Source of the DNA: Meiothermus sp.
Lineage (GTDB): Bacteria; Deinococcota; Deinococci; Deinococcales; Thermaceae
Assembly: GCF_026004075.1 (NCBI RefSeq)
Contig: NZ_BPIK01000002.1
Location: 677,504-741,503 of the forward strand
Reading direction: 5' to 3'
DNA: 64,000 nucleotides
Of the stretch, positions 15,892 through 26,007 are shown in pieces. A program made the position numbers and the translations under genes. The first letter of the stretch is position 1; each line of letters starts with the position of its first letter. Below the pieces are notes generated by a model that searched no databases, was not told the DNA's origin, and saw only the letters and a program-made list of their open reading frames with translations.

Positions 15892-17263
15892 GGGGTGGGC
15901 GCTTGCCACGGCAGCCGGGGTGGGTCTGGCTTTCGCGCTCCCCCCGTTTCAGCTCGGCTTCCTGGCCCCGGTTCCCCTCGCAGTGCTGCTGCGAGCCGGG
16001 GGCTTCAGGGAAGGCTTCTTCGCTGGGTTGGGGTTTTGGGCCTTACACCTGGTGTGGCTCCCTCAAAGCTTCGCCCAGCTCTTCGGCACCCCTCTGGGGG
16101 CCGTGCCGTTCGTGCCCCTGATCGTGCTCAAGGCACTGAGCTGGGGGGTTCTGTTCGGGCTGACCCGGGGCCGCCCGGTGGCCCGGCTAGGGGGCTGGGT
16201 GGTGCTGGAGTACCTCACCAGCCTCGGGCCCCTGGCCTTCCCCTGGGGCTTCGTCGGCTACGCGCTCGTGGAGGCGCCGGGGCGGGTACTGGCCGGCCTG
16301 GGCGGGGTCTACCTGCTCTCGTTGGTGGTCCTGGGGTTCGCGGTCGCCCTCGGGCGGCAGCGGTACTGGCTTTTGGCAGGGTGGGCTTTGCTGTGGGTGT
16401 TGCCCTTGCCGCCAGCCGACCCCGACCGGTACGCGCTGATCGTGCAGGGGGCTGTTCCTCCCCTCGACAAGCTCAGGGGGACCGCGTCTGAGGGGCGCTA
16501 CCTCGAGCTGACCCGTCAGGGGCTCGCGAAGTACCCCCGGACCGATCTGGTGGTCTGGCCCGAGACGGCCGTGCGGCAGATCCCCCCGGAGGCGGAGGCG
16601 GTGCTGGGCGGGCGCGAGCTGGTGAGCGGCATCCCGGCCTGGGATGAAGGCTACCGTAACCGGGTCGTCCTGGTGAAAGACGGGGTGGCCGTCGCCAGCT
16701 ACGATAAGAGCCGCCTGGTCCCCTTCGGGGAGTTCTTCCCCTGGCGCGGCGTGCTGGGAGGGGTGTACGGCTTCTTTTTCCAGGCCCTGGGCCTGGGCAA
16801 TCTGACCGACACCCGGCCGGGCGACGCCGGTCGACCTGCTGTGGACTACGGCGCCTACATCTGCTACGAGTCGGTGTTCCCGGAGGTGGCCCGCGCCCAG
16901 GCGCGAGGCGGCGCCCGGCTGCTCGTCAACGTCTCCAACGACGCCTGGTTCGGTCCTAGCTTCGGTGCCCTTCAACACTTCCAGATGGGCCGGCTGCGGG
17001 CCGTCGAGACCGGGCGGTGGCTGCTGCGGGCCGGGAACGACGGGGTGAGCGCTTCTATCGACCCCTCCGGCCGGGTGGTGGCGAGCATCCCCCGTTCACA
17101 GCCGGGGTTCCTCCAAGCGCCCTACCGCCAACAGGACTACGCCACGCCCTACAGTCGCTTCGGGGACTGGGCGGTGGCGGTGGCAGCGCTGCTCTTCCTG
17201 GCGGGATCGCGCCGGACCACCCTGACGTTCCGGAAGAGCCCGGGGTCTTTTACGCAGGCTTAA
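15887..17263 (+). CDS. lnt: Apolipoprotein N-acyltransferase
   Basis: 458 residues; GTG 15887 or ATG 15890 starts. The N-terminal 170 residues are hydrophobic (five or six membrane segments) and the rest is a nitrilase-fold domain with the Glu in VVWPETA, Lys in YDKSRLVPFGEFF, and Cys in YICYESVFPE, the catalytic triad of Lnt. It adds the third acyl chain to lipoproteins in the inner membrane. The promoter at 15848 belongs to the putative metal regulon and lgt follows in the same block, so this may be a second, metal-linked copy. Confidence 0.9.
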   Translation: MMGWALATAAGVGLAFALPPFQLGFLAPVPLAVLLRAGGFREGFFAGLGFWALHLVWLPQSFAQLFGTPLGAVPFVPLIVLKALSWGVLFGLTRGRPVARLGGWVVLEYLTSLGPLAFPWGFVGYALVEAPGRVLAGLGGVYLLSLVVLGFAVALGRQRYWLLAGWALLWVLPLPPADPDRYALIVQGAVPPLDKLRGTASEGRYLELTRQGLAKYPRTDLVVWPETAVRQIPPEAEAVLGGRELVSGIPAWDEGYRNRVVLVKDGVAVASYDKSRLVPFGEFFPWRGVLGGVYGFFFQALGLGNLTDTRPGDAGRPAVDYGAYICYESVFPEVARAQARGGARLLVNVSNDAWFGPSFGALQHFQMGRLRAVETGRWLLRAGNDGVSASIDPSGRVVASIPRSQPGFLQAPYRQQDYATPYSRFGDWAVAVAALLFLAGSRRTTLTFRKSPGSFTQA

Positions 17264-17280
17264 CCGGGGCGGGGTAGCCT
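17249..17280 (+). promoter_or_regulatory. 17-bp direct-repeat box plus -10, site 2 (before lgt)
   Basis: TTTACGCAGGCTTAACC (17249-17265) overlaps the lnt stop codon; nine bases later TAGCCT (17275-17280) fits a -10. The predicted transcript would start near 17287 and the lgt ATG lies at 17332 behind a GAGGGG. Confidence 0.6.
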
Positions 17281-17331
17281 CGAGCGGGCGAAGGGGTGGC
17301 ACAAACCCTACAACCCTCGAGGGGTACAGTC

Positions 17332-18210
17332 ATGGACACTGCGGGAATCAAACTCGGCCCTTTGTTCATAAGCTGGCACGGACTCCTCATCGTGCTGGCG
17401 ATTCTCGTGGGGGTGGAGGTCGCTAAACGCCTGCTCCGGCGCTGGGGCCACGACCCGGCTAATTTCGAGCGGACAGCCTTCTGGGCGGTGCTGTGGGGGG
17501 TGGTGGGGGCCCGGGTGGCTTACGTGATCACCAACCCGGATGCCTTTCTCGCCAGCCCGTGGTCGGTGCTGGAGGTCTGGCGCGGGGGGCTTTCGTTCCA
17601 CGGCGGCATGGCCGGGGGGCTACTGGCCTTCTGGTATTACCACAGGCGCCACGGCCTGCCCTTTTACCCCTACCTCGAGGCCGCCCTTCCTGGGGTGGCG
17701 CTGGGCATCATCGGCGGGCGTATCGGCAATTTCTTGAGCGCCTGGGACAGTGCCGGGCGGCTCACCACCCTGCCCATCGGCTATACCTTCCCACAGGGTT
17801 CGGGCTTCCCCGGCGTCTGTACCAGCACCTTCGACCTGGCGTACGGGGCCTGCGCGGGGCCGGTGGTGATGGGGCCGTTGCACCTGACCCAGATCTACGG
17901 CGCGGTCATCGGGCTGGCGTTGCTGGTCGCGACAGGGTTCTGGCTGCGCCCTGGGCGGCCATTCGGCTACGCCTTCTGGCAGTTCGTGCTGTGGTACAGC
18001 CTGTTGCGCTCGGTGCTCGAGGAGCCCTTCCGGCTCAACCCCCTGTGGCTGTCGGCGTACCAGAACAACCAACTGGGCATTGGCTTCTTCACCGCTACCC
18101 AGCTTTTCTCCGTACCGCTCATCCTGCTGGCAATTTGGATGCTTAGGCGGTTGAAGCGAAAGCCTCCGGAAGGCACGCGGGTCACGGCTTGGGTAACCTC
18201 CCGAGGGTGA
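17332..18210 (+). CDS. lgt: Prolipoprotein diacylglyceryl transferase
   Basis: 292 residues from ATG 17332, chosen because GAGGGG lies 8 bp upstream; a GTG at 17296 is in frame but lacks this. Seven or so membrane segments and the family phrase GGLSFHGGMAGG (essential His region) are present. The Lgt signature appears as GGRIGNFLSAWDSAGR; the usual N-x-E part is replaced, so it is a divergent member. It transfers diacylglycerol to the lipobox cysteine, the step before Lnt. It sits between hairpin repeats A together with lnt. Confidence 0.88.
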   Translation: MDTAGIKLGPLFISWHGLLIVLAILVGVEVAKRLLRRWGHDPANFERTAFWAVLWGVVGARVAYVITNPDAFLASPWSVLEVWRGGLSFHGGMAGGLLAFWYYHRRHGLPFYPYLEAALPGVALGIIGGRIGNFLSAWDSAGRLTTLPIGYTFPQGSGFPGVCTSTFDLAYGACAGPVVMGPLHLTQIYGAVIGLALLVATGFWLRPGRPFGYAFWQFVLWYSLLRSVLEEPFRLNPLWLSAYQNNQLGIGFFTATQLFSVPLILLAIWMLRRLKRKPPEGTRVTAWVTSRG

Positions 18211-18260
18211 AGGCCAGCACTTCGGCCGCGTTGGAACACCCATGAGGCTAACCTCTTATA

Positions 18261-18322
18261 CGGGATTCAAGAAGATGGCCACCCTCGCGCCAAAACCCGA
18301 GAGGCCATCCTTCTGAGCCCCG
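18261..18322 (-). repeat. Dispersed hairpin repeat A, copy 2 (inverted)
   Basis: Arms 18261-18280 and 18303-18322 pair over most of 20 bp. Reverse-complemented, the copy aligns base for base with 15739-15802, including the cttatacggga end. The central loop contains caaaacccgag. It marks the end of the lnt-lgt segment. Confidence 0.7.
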
Positions 18323-18639
18323 GGGCACGCCCCTCACCGCGCCCGGCGAAACCCGCGTCCCCCGGCCGGGTGAGTCCGGTGTCGAACCGCGGCGGGCTGA
18401 CCGAATCCGGTACGAGGGGTGTGGGGTGCTAAGTTTCTCCAGGGCGACTTTGTCGAAAGTCGCCCCCTCCGCCGCACGGCCACGACGTTGCTATCGACGA
18501 CACGGAGGTCATTCCGGCTGGAAAAAACTTCGAGAAGGCTGCTCTACACTGCCCGTGCCGTCGCTCCCCGAGGGCGCGCAGGGGCCAAAGCCCCACGAGG
18601 TGGGCGGGGGCGACACGGAGAAGCGGTTGGTCAGGGGGC
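18323..18639. other. Non-coding stretch with repeat B
   Basis: No convincing gene is seen in about 320 bases; the open frames here lack codon bias and start sites. It contains hairpin repeat B (next entry) and GC-rich sequence that ends at the C-terminus of the small secreted protein encoded on the other strand. Confidence 0.5.
18430..18465 (+). repeat. Dispersed hairpin repeat B, copy 1
   Basis: Begins TAAGTTTCTCCAGG and continues into a perfect hairpin of ten base pairs, GGGCGACTTT-GTCG-AAAGTCGCCC (18442-18465). The second copy at 23126-23160 has the same lead sequence and loop with compensating stem changes. A third lead-only copy follows repeat A at 15803. Confidence 0.6.
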
Positions 18640-18846
18640 CTAATGGACGCAACCTTCCCCTCGAGCCATGCTGCTGACGCAAGCTCCGAACTGGGCCCCG
18701 TGCTCACGCGGATGCTCGGGGGCCATGCCGGAGACGTGTTTGCCGAAGTCCGGCCCCCCTCCGGGGCTGGGCATGTCTTGAGCGAAGCCGGAAGTGAAAA
18801 GCAGCATGGACAATACCAACATCGGAGTAAGAATTCTCTTTCTCAT
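18640..18846 (-). CDS. Small secreted hypothetical protein
   Basis: 68 residues. The N-terminus MRKRILTPMLVLSMLLFTSGFAQ is a clear signal peptide with a cleavage site after FAQ or near it. The mature part, PSPGGGPDFGKHVSGMAPEHPREHG, then QFGACVSSMARGEGC, has two Cys and several His/Met that could bind metal. GAGGT lies 7 bp before the ATG. Its promoter carries the putative metal-regulon box (18881-18897). No family name recognised. Confidence 0.7.
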   Translation of the reverse strand: MRKRILTPMLVLSMLLFTSGFAQDMPSPGGGPDFGKHVSGMAPEHPREHGAQFGACVSSMARGEGCVH

Positions 18847-18865
18847 GTTTTTTACCTCAAGACCT

Positions 18866-18897
18866 AGCGTAGGCCGGCGAGGTTAAGCCTGTGTAAA
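18866..18897 (-). promoter_or_regulatory. 17-bp direct-repeat box plus -10, site 3
   Basis: Read on the minus strand, TTTACACAGGCTTAACC (18897-18881) is followed after nine bases by TACGCT (18871-18866). The small secreted protein starts 20 bases downstream at 18846. Closest to the consensus of all sites. Confidence 0.65.
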
Positions 18898-19083
18898 GCC
18901 CGCCTTTATCCTCAGGACCGGACGAGAACATCCGCCGCCGGACGCTGCACGGGCCGTCGTCACCGCCGTGCCGCGGTGTCTCGCGGGCTGACGGTGCTTG
19001 TCGCGGTCACCCCCTGAGGCCCGGAGGTCGCGGCAACGGGCCGCGACCGACCCCGGGTCAGGGGCGGGTCGGTTGCCCGGCCC

Positions 19084-19117
19084 TGTCAACCCCACCCCCC
19101 GGGGGGTGGGGTTGACA
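19084..19117 (+). promoter_or_regulatory. CsoR operator 1 of the copZ operon (34-bp perfect palindrome)
   Basis: TGTCAACCCCACCCCCC is followed immediately by its exact reverse complement, giving 17+17 bp. The CCCACCCCC/GGGGGTGGG core is the CsoR recognition pattern. Its right end is the -35 hexamer TTGACA, so a bound repressor would exclude RNA polymerase. Confidence 0.75.
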
Positions 19118-19139
19118 GCTCAAACCTGGGCTTGATAAT
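19112..19139 (+). promoter_or_regulatory. Promoter of copZ-csoR-copA
   Basis: TTGACA at 19112-19117 and GATAAT at 19134-19139 (TGATAAT) are separated by 16 bp. It is the clearest sigma-A promoter in the window and lies between two CsoR-like palindromes. Confidence 0.75.
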
Positions 19140-19149
19140 CTAAAGCGAC

Positions 19150-19168
19150 CCACCCCCGGGGGGGTGGA
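19150..19168 (+). promoter_or_regulatory. CsoR operator 2 of the copZ operon
   Basis: CCCACCCCC followed by GGGGGGGTGG, a second CsoR-like palindrome placed just after the expected transcription start and before the copZ Shine-Dalgarno (AAGGGAG). Confidence 0.65.
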
Positions 19169-19182
19169 TTAAGGGAGACCCG

Positions 19183-19383
19183 ATGACCGAACTTAAAGTC
19201 GAAGGCATGAGCTGCGGCCACTGCAAGATCTCCGTCGAGAAGGCGCTGAAGAGTGTCCCGGGCGTACAGAAGGTGGAGGTTTTCCTGGACCAGGGGCGCG
19301 CGGTGGTCGAGGGCGACGCCCCGGTGGACCGGTTGATCGAGGCCGTACAGGAAGAAGGTTACAGCGCCCAGGTGGCGCGGTAG
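19183..19383 (+). CDS. copZ: Copper chaperone (HMA domain)
   Basis: 66 residues forming one heavy-metal-associated domain. The metal site is GMSCGHC (residues 8-14, with Cys 11 and Cys 14) in the usual beta-alpha-beta-beta-alpha-beta fold ending EEGYSAQV. It hands Cu(I) to the CopA ATPase. A Shine-Dalgarno AAGGGAG lies before the ATG. First gene of the operon copZ-csoR-copA, the same order as in Thermus thermophilus, controlled by two CsoR operators. Confidence 0.93.
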   Translation: MTELKVEGMSCGHCKISVEKALKSVPGVQKVEVFLDQGRAVVEGDAPVDRLIEAVQEEGYSAQVAR

Positions 19384-19408
19384 CCGGCCGGGAAGGTCAG
19401 GAGAAGCG

Positions 19409-19699
19409 ATGAGCCTGGTTCAAGAACATACCCTCCATCTCGAGCCCCGCGTCCGTGAGGACGCCCGGCGGCGGCTGCTGTCGGTCAAGGGTCACGTCGA
19501 GGGCATCCTCAAGATGCTCGAGGGTGAACCCTACTGCGTGGACGTGCTCAAGCAGATCAAGGCCGTGCAGGGCGCCTTGGACAAGGTGGGCGACACGGTG
19601 CTGCAAAGCCACCTGAGGCACCACGTGGTCAGCGCGGCCCAGCGCGGCGACGCCGATACGCTGGTAGAAGAACTGATGGAAGTGCTGAAGTACCGTTAG
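19409..19699 (+). CDS. csoR: Copper-sensing transcriptional repressor CsoR
   Basis: 96 residues, all-helical CsoR/RcnR family (DUF156). The copper ligands follow the Thermus pattern Cys-His-His: Cys in [19 protein letters not shown] and the two His in LQSHLRHHV, rather than the Cys-His-Cys of mycobacterial CsoR. Apo-CsoR binds the C/G-rich palindromes upstream of copZ and releases them on Cu(I) binding. It lies 25 bp after copZ and 79 bp before copA. It probably also controls the similar palindromes at 4216 and 57264. Confidence 0.92.
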   Translation: MSLVQEHTLHLEPRVREDARRRLLSVKGHVEGILKMLEGEPYCVDVLKQIKAVQGALDKVGDTVLQSHLRHHVVSAAQRGDADTLVEELMEVLKYR

Positions 19700-19778
19700 C
19701 CCCGCGTGGCCCGATGAACCCGTCGGGCCACCTTTTCTCAGCCATCCCCTCCCCAGGAGGGGTGCGTCGGGAGGCAAT

Positions 19779-22292
<2,514 letters not shown>

Positions 22293-22447
22293 GCGGTGCC
22301 GCTGCCTGCAATGCGGCGCAGAAATCTACCATGCCTGCGGACATCGGCTAGCGCCTCTCGAGCGCGTGTGGCTCAAACCCAGACCTGGGGATCATTGCGT
22401 GTTCTGTTCGTACGGGGATGCACTTGTCTCCCAAGACAGGAGGAAGT

Positions 22448-22873
22448 ATGAGCGAAATAACCCAAGAGAAGGACAAGTCCCTCGGCCTGTTTGTGGCCGG
22501 CCTCAAGACCAGCAAAGATAAGGTCAAAGACCGCCAGGCCTTCGTGGCCCGTTCCCAGGCCAAGTACAGCGCCCCCCTGGTGGGCGGCTTCCAGATGCTT
22601 GGGCTTGGCGGCTCCTGCGGCAAGCCCGCCTTCCTGCTGCCTTTCGCCACCCGTTGGACGCTGGAGAAGGTGGAGGCCCTCGAAGCGGTGGCCGAGCGTT
22701 TCGGGATGACCATGGAGTACGGGGCTTACCCCCACCTCAAACTACCCAACGGCACTGAAATCGCCGCCGTTCACGACTGGCTACACGAGACCCACGTCTA
22801 CCTGCGACCTTCCTACGAGCGCAAGGAAGAACTGATCCAGGCCATAGCCGAGGCCATAAAGCCGGCGGGGTAG
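22448..22873 (+). CDS. Hypothetical 141-aa protein (intact copy of a duplicated pair)
   Basis: ATG 22448 behind AGGAGGAAG. 141 residues with no membrane segment; a central phrase GFQMLGLGGSCGKPAFLLPFATRWTLEKVEALEAVAERF and EYGAYPHLKLPNGTEIAAVHDWLHE are conserved in a decayed copy at 56746-57183. Only one Cys (SCGK) is conserved. I do not recognise the family. Both copies lie upstream of a heavy-metal ATPase gene, which suggests a metal-related role. Confidence 0.8.
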   Translation: MSEITQEKDKSLGLFVAGLKTSKDKVKDRQAFVARSQAKYSAPLVGGFQMLGLGGSCGKPAFLLPFATRWTLEKVEALEAVAERFGMTMEYGAYPHLKLPNGTEIAAVHDWLHETHVYLRPSYERKEELIQAIAEAIKPAG

Positions 22874-22876
22874 GCT

Positions 22877-23128
22877 GTGCTGATCCTCTACTCGACCCCG
22901 TGGTGCGGGGACTGCAAAGCCCTCAAACAGGCGCTGGCTACCTTCAACCTTCCCTACCGAGAGATCAACATCGACCAGCACCCTGAAGCCGAGCAGGAGG
23001 TATTGACCCTCAACAACGGGCGTCGCAGCGTGCCCACTTTGGTGTATGCCGGACAGGCGGCTTCGTTCAGCGGTTTCTCCGTGGCCAGGCTCAGGGCCTG
23101 GCTCCAGGCGGTCGGGATCCAGCCTTAA
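22877..23128 (+). CDS. Glutaredoxin-like thiol-disulfide protein
   Basis: 83 residues starting at GTG 22877, four bases after the preceding stop, so probably co-translated. The active site is STPWCGDCKALKQAL (CGDC), and the cis-proline is in RRSVPTLVYAG, both of the thioredoxin/glutaredoxin fold (NrdH/mycoredoxin type). No signal peptide, so cytosolic. Likely reduces disulfides or protects the thiol chemistry of the copper proteins. Confidence 0.85.
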   Translation: MLILYSTPWCGDCKALKQALATFNLPYREINIDQHPEAEQEVLTLNNGRRSVPTLVYAGQAASFSGFSVARLRAWLQAVGIQP

Positions 23129-23160
23129 GTTGCTCGAGGTGGCTTTGTCAAAAGCCATCC
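23126..23160 (+). repeat. Dispersed hairpin repeat B, copy 2
   Basis: Starts at the stop codon of the glutaredoxin-like gene (TAAGTTGCTCGAGG) and forms GGTGGCTTT-GTCA-AAAGCCATC (23138-23159). Stem bases differ from copy 1 at 18442 in paired fashion. The rest of the gap to 23413 is non-coding, with a further inverted AAAATGCTCATTTT at about 23219-23232. Confidence 0.6.
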
Positions 23161-23413
23161 TGAGCGACCCTCGCAGGCATGCTCGGGAGAAGAATTGGAG
23201 CGCCATAGCGGGTCTGTCAAAATGCTCATTTTGCAGGCTCACTGTAGCGCGACTTAGGGTGACGCCCCCCCAGGGCCGGAAGTCCGGGGCTTCTCGGTTC
23301 TTGCAGAACGACCCCCCTCTTGGACACGGGCCGCACGGTGAAGACGAGAATGCGTCCGAGCTGAGACGCATGTCTTGAAGGCTCCGCCCGAGCTTGAGTC
23401 CGGCAATCGGGGC

Positions 23414-23445
23414 TTTACACTGGCTTAACCCAAGTCGGGGAACAT
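23414..23445 (+). promoter_or_regulatory. 17-bp direct-repeat box plus -10, site 4
   Basis: TTTACACTGGCTTAACC (23414-23430), nine bases, then GAACAT (23440-23445). The ATG of the heavy-metal ATPase copy lies six bases further at 23452, so the transcript would be leaderless. Confidence 0.6.
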
Positions 23446-23451
23446 GTGTCT

Positions 23452-24120
23452 ATGGAGACCCACGCTGCCCACTCGAGCCCTCGCTGGCCCGTTCTGGAGG
23501 TGTCGTTCAAGAACTGTTACGACGCCAGCGAGCTGGCGGACGTCGAGGCCTTCCTCGCACAGTTTCCGGGTGTCCAGCAGGTCCACCTCGACCGGACCAC
23601 GGCCGTCGCCCACCTCAGCTACGACCCCGCGCGAACCGACGAGGCGGCCATCCGCAAGCGCTTGAAGCAGGCAGGCTACGACTGCGACTGCAGAGATTGC
23701 GTGCCCTCCACCGCCCAACCCGGCCATCCCAGCCTCGGACACGAGGGGCATGGCCACGATCCCGCTTCGACGGGCCACCACGCTTTAGCCCAGCACTCCG
23801 CCCCCGTACACGACCATGCCGCGATGGGGCACACGGCTCCTGAGATCCGGCCTGATCACGCTGGGGTGGGCCACACTGCCCACGACGAGCACGCCGGCCA
23901 CAGCAGCCCTGACGACATGCTGCGGCGCTTCCTGATCTCGCTGGCCCTAACCATCCCCGTCGTGATCTTCTCGCCCATCGGCGGGGCGCTGGGCTTCCCC
24001 GACATGCCGCCCTTCGGCCTTTCGGTAGGGCTGTGGGGCTTCCTGCTGGCGACCCCAGTGGTGTGATGGGGCGGCTGGCCCTTCGTCGGCGCGGCCTGGC
24101 GGGCTTTGCTCCCGGGCGAG
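23452..24120 (+). pseudogene. Truncated heavy-metal P-type ATPase (copy of the gene at 57327)
   Basis: About 200 residues match the N-terminus of the full-length ATPase at 57327: HMA-like region with KNCYDASELADVEAFLAQF, YDCDCRDC, a His-rich linker (HEGHGHD, HDEHAGH), and the first membrane segments DDMLRRFLISLALTIPVV...[16 protein letters not shown] at 24064-24066 replaces a Trp codon of the intact copy. Similarity continues past it (WGGWPF, AAWRAL) and ends near 24120, where other sequence begins. No catalytic domain remains. Confidence 0.85.
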
Positions 24121-24180
24121 GCCAGTTGCTCTGGGTCGATGACCGAGCCCGGGTGTGGCGGAGCAAGTGAGGTGTCAGCT

Positions 24181-24780
24181 ATGGAAGTGAGCGAACTCAA
24201 AGCGTACGTCCATCGCCGGGCTGTCCTGCAGGCAGCTGTGGCGACGGGGGGCGGAGCCGCCCTGCTCTCCGCGCTGTACGTAGGGGCCGGGCTGGTTCCG
24301 CAGGAGCAGGTCACCCCGGAGCGGGAGCCCGTGGCCCCGGGGGACCTGATCGTCTACGCCCAGGGCGATAGGGCCGGGCAGCCGGTCAACGCGTCCGATC
24401 TGGAGCCGGGCCAGCGCCAGGTCATCGCCTATCCCATGAACCCGCAGACCCGGGTGGTCAAGGGTGAGGAGCCGGCCAACACCCTGCTGCTGCTCCGGCT
24501 CGAGGCCGCCTCGCTCACCGCCGAGACCGCCAGGCACGCCGCCGGGGGCGTCGTGGCCTACTCGGGGGTCTGCACGCACCTGGGGTGCATCGTGAGCAAC
24601 TGGATCGCTGACAAGCAGTTGCTCTTCTGCCCTTGCCACGGAGCCCAGTACGACCCGAGGGACCGCGCGAAGGCCCTGGTTGTTGCCCCTAAACCGCTTC
24701 CACAACTGCCGATCCGCGTCGAGGACGGCGTCCTGGTGGTGGCCGGGGAATTCCAGGGCCCGGTGGGGCCGCCGACCTAA
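24181..24780 (+). CDS. Rieske [2Fe-2S] protein
   Basis: 199 residues from ATG 24181. An N-terminal segment HRRAVLQAAVATGGGAALLSALYVGAG looks like a Tat-type signal anchor with twin arginine. The Rieske ligands are GVCTHLGC and CPCHGAQYD, with the two extra Cys for the disulfide. It would be an electron-transfer subunit of a cytochrome bc-type or arsenite/other oxidase complex; no cytochrome b gene is adjacent here. The stop is followed 11 bp later by a membrane protein. Confidence 0.9.
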   Translation: MEVSELKAYVHRRAVLQAAVATGGGAALLSALYVGAGLVPQEQVTPEREPVAPGDLIVYAQGDRAGQPVNASDLEPGQRQVIAYPMNPQTRVVKGEEPANTLLLLRLEAASLTAETARHAAGGVVAYSGVCTHLGCIVSNWIADKQLLFCPCHGAQYDPRDRAKALVVAPKPLPQLPIRVEDGVLVVAGEFQGPVGPPT

Positions 24781-24791
24781 AGGGAGACCCC

Positions 24792-25730
24792 ATGGCCAAG
24801 ATCCCGCCTGAGCCGCCGGGCAGCAGCACCCCCGGCCCGAAATCCGGGCGCAGGTTCCCGAGGACCCTGGGGGGTTCGAACCCGGGAAACCCCGCGGCGG
24901 TGGCGCCTTATCTGGGTTGGGGGCTGCTGGCGGGGTTGGGGCTGGCCCTGGTGCTGTTCGGCGCGCCGCTGGCGGCGCTGGCCCCGAGCCTCTATGCCCT
25001 GGCCAGCCAGCCCTACGCCTGGCTGGCCGAACCCATCAACACCCTGCGGCTCGGGCTGGGGATCCCCCTGTTGAGCGCGTTCCTGCTGGGCTTGCTGGGG
25101 GCCCTCGCCCCCTGCCAGCTTTCCACCAATGCCGCCGCCCTCTCCTGGTTGGCCCGGGACGCGCTCGAGGCCCAGGGTTCGGCCTGGAAGCGGGTGGGCT
25201 GGTTCTTGCTGGGCAAGGCGCTGGTCTACCTGGCGCTGGCAGGTGTCGCAGTCTGGGTCTTCGGGGGCACTTTCACCGCGCCCGGGGCGCTCTTCACCGG
25301 CGTCCGCCGGGTGCTGGGGCCGCTGATGGTGCTGATGGGCTTCCTGCTGCTGGGGCTGATCCGCCTGCCGGGCCCGAGCCTGGGGCCGGGCCGGCTGGGA
25401 GACTGGGCCCGGGCCAGGGGCGGCAGTCTCGGCGCTTTCACCCTGGGCGCGGCTTTCGGGCTGGCCTTCTGCCCCACCATGTTCTTCCTGTTCTTCGGGG
25501 CGATGCTGCCCGCGGCGGTGGCCTCGAGGGCGGGGCTGGTGTTCCCGGCCCTCTTCGCCCTGGGCACGGCCGTGCCGGTGCTGCTCATCCTGGCCCTGCT
25601 CGACCGGGGCAAGCCCAAAGGCGAGGTGCTGGGCGAGATGCGCCGCGGCGGGCGCCGGCTGAACCTCGCCAGCGGGGTCGTCCTGGTCGTGGCAGGGCTC
25701 TACGACACCCTCGTGTACTGGTTCTTGTAA
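24792..25730 (+). CDS. CcdA/DsbD-like (TauE/UreH-type) membrane protein
   Basis: 312 residues; a polar N-terminus of about 40 residues, then about eight hydrophobic segments. Two paired motifs, GALAPCQLSTNAAAL and GLAFCPTMFFLFFGAMLPAA, each place a Cys-Pro or Pro-Cys near a helix start, as in the DsbD/CcdA thiol-disulfide transporters. It likely moves reducing power across the membrane for cytochrome or metal-protein maturation. An alternative label is urease-accessory UreH/SafE-like transporter. Confidence 0.75.
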   Translation: MAKIPPEPPGSSTPGPKSGRRFPRTLGGSNPGNPAAVAPYLGWGLLAGLGLALVLFGAPLAALAPSLYALASQPYAWLAEPINTLRLGLGIPLLSAFLLGLLGALAPCQLSTNAAALSWLARDALEAQGSAWKRVGWFLLGKALVYLALAGVAVWVFGGTFTAPGALFTGVRRVLGPLMVLMGFLLLGLIRLPGPSLGPGRLGDWARARGGSLGAFTLGAAFGLAFCPTMFFLFFGAMLPAAVASRAGLVFPALFALGTAVPVLLILALLDRGKPKGEVLGEMRRGGRRLNLASGVVLVVAGLYDTLVYWFL

Positions 25731-26007
25731 AGCCGACCTACAACAGCACCGGCGCCAGGGCTGCGGAGCTCTCGGAGTGGCGAGCGCCCCGGGCAGGAGC
25801 ATAAGCAGGTGCAGGCCCCGCCCTGGAGGCACAGCGTGGAGGCCTGCACACTCCCACCCTACGCGCCGGGCGCAACGTGGGCGCAACGGCGTGTCCCGCC
25901 GCGGGAGGTGCCGGGCCTTAGCCCCACGTCTGCAGCGGGGGAGCCAGGGGTTCTTCGGGCGGGGCCTTCCCGCGCAAGGCAGCCTCCAGTGCCTCCCCCC
26001 GGCCCGC

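Noticed and set aside
17249..17265. Chance similarity of the lnt end to the direct-repeat box
   Set aside because: Rejected as chance because the TAGCCT -10 lies at exactly the same distance as at site 5, although the overlap with the stop codon makes coincidence possible in principle.
18419..18677. Short open frames over repeat B
   Set aside because: They cross a hairpin repeat and the end of the opposite gene; no plausible protein.
19150..19168. Rho-independent terminator
   Set aside because: The G/C palindrome has no following T-run and lies between promoter and start of copZ; an operator fits better.
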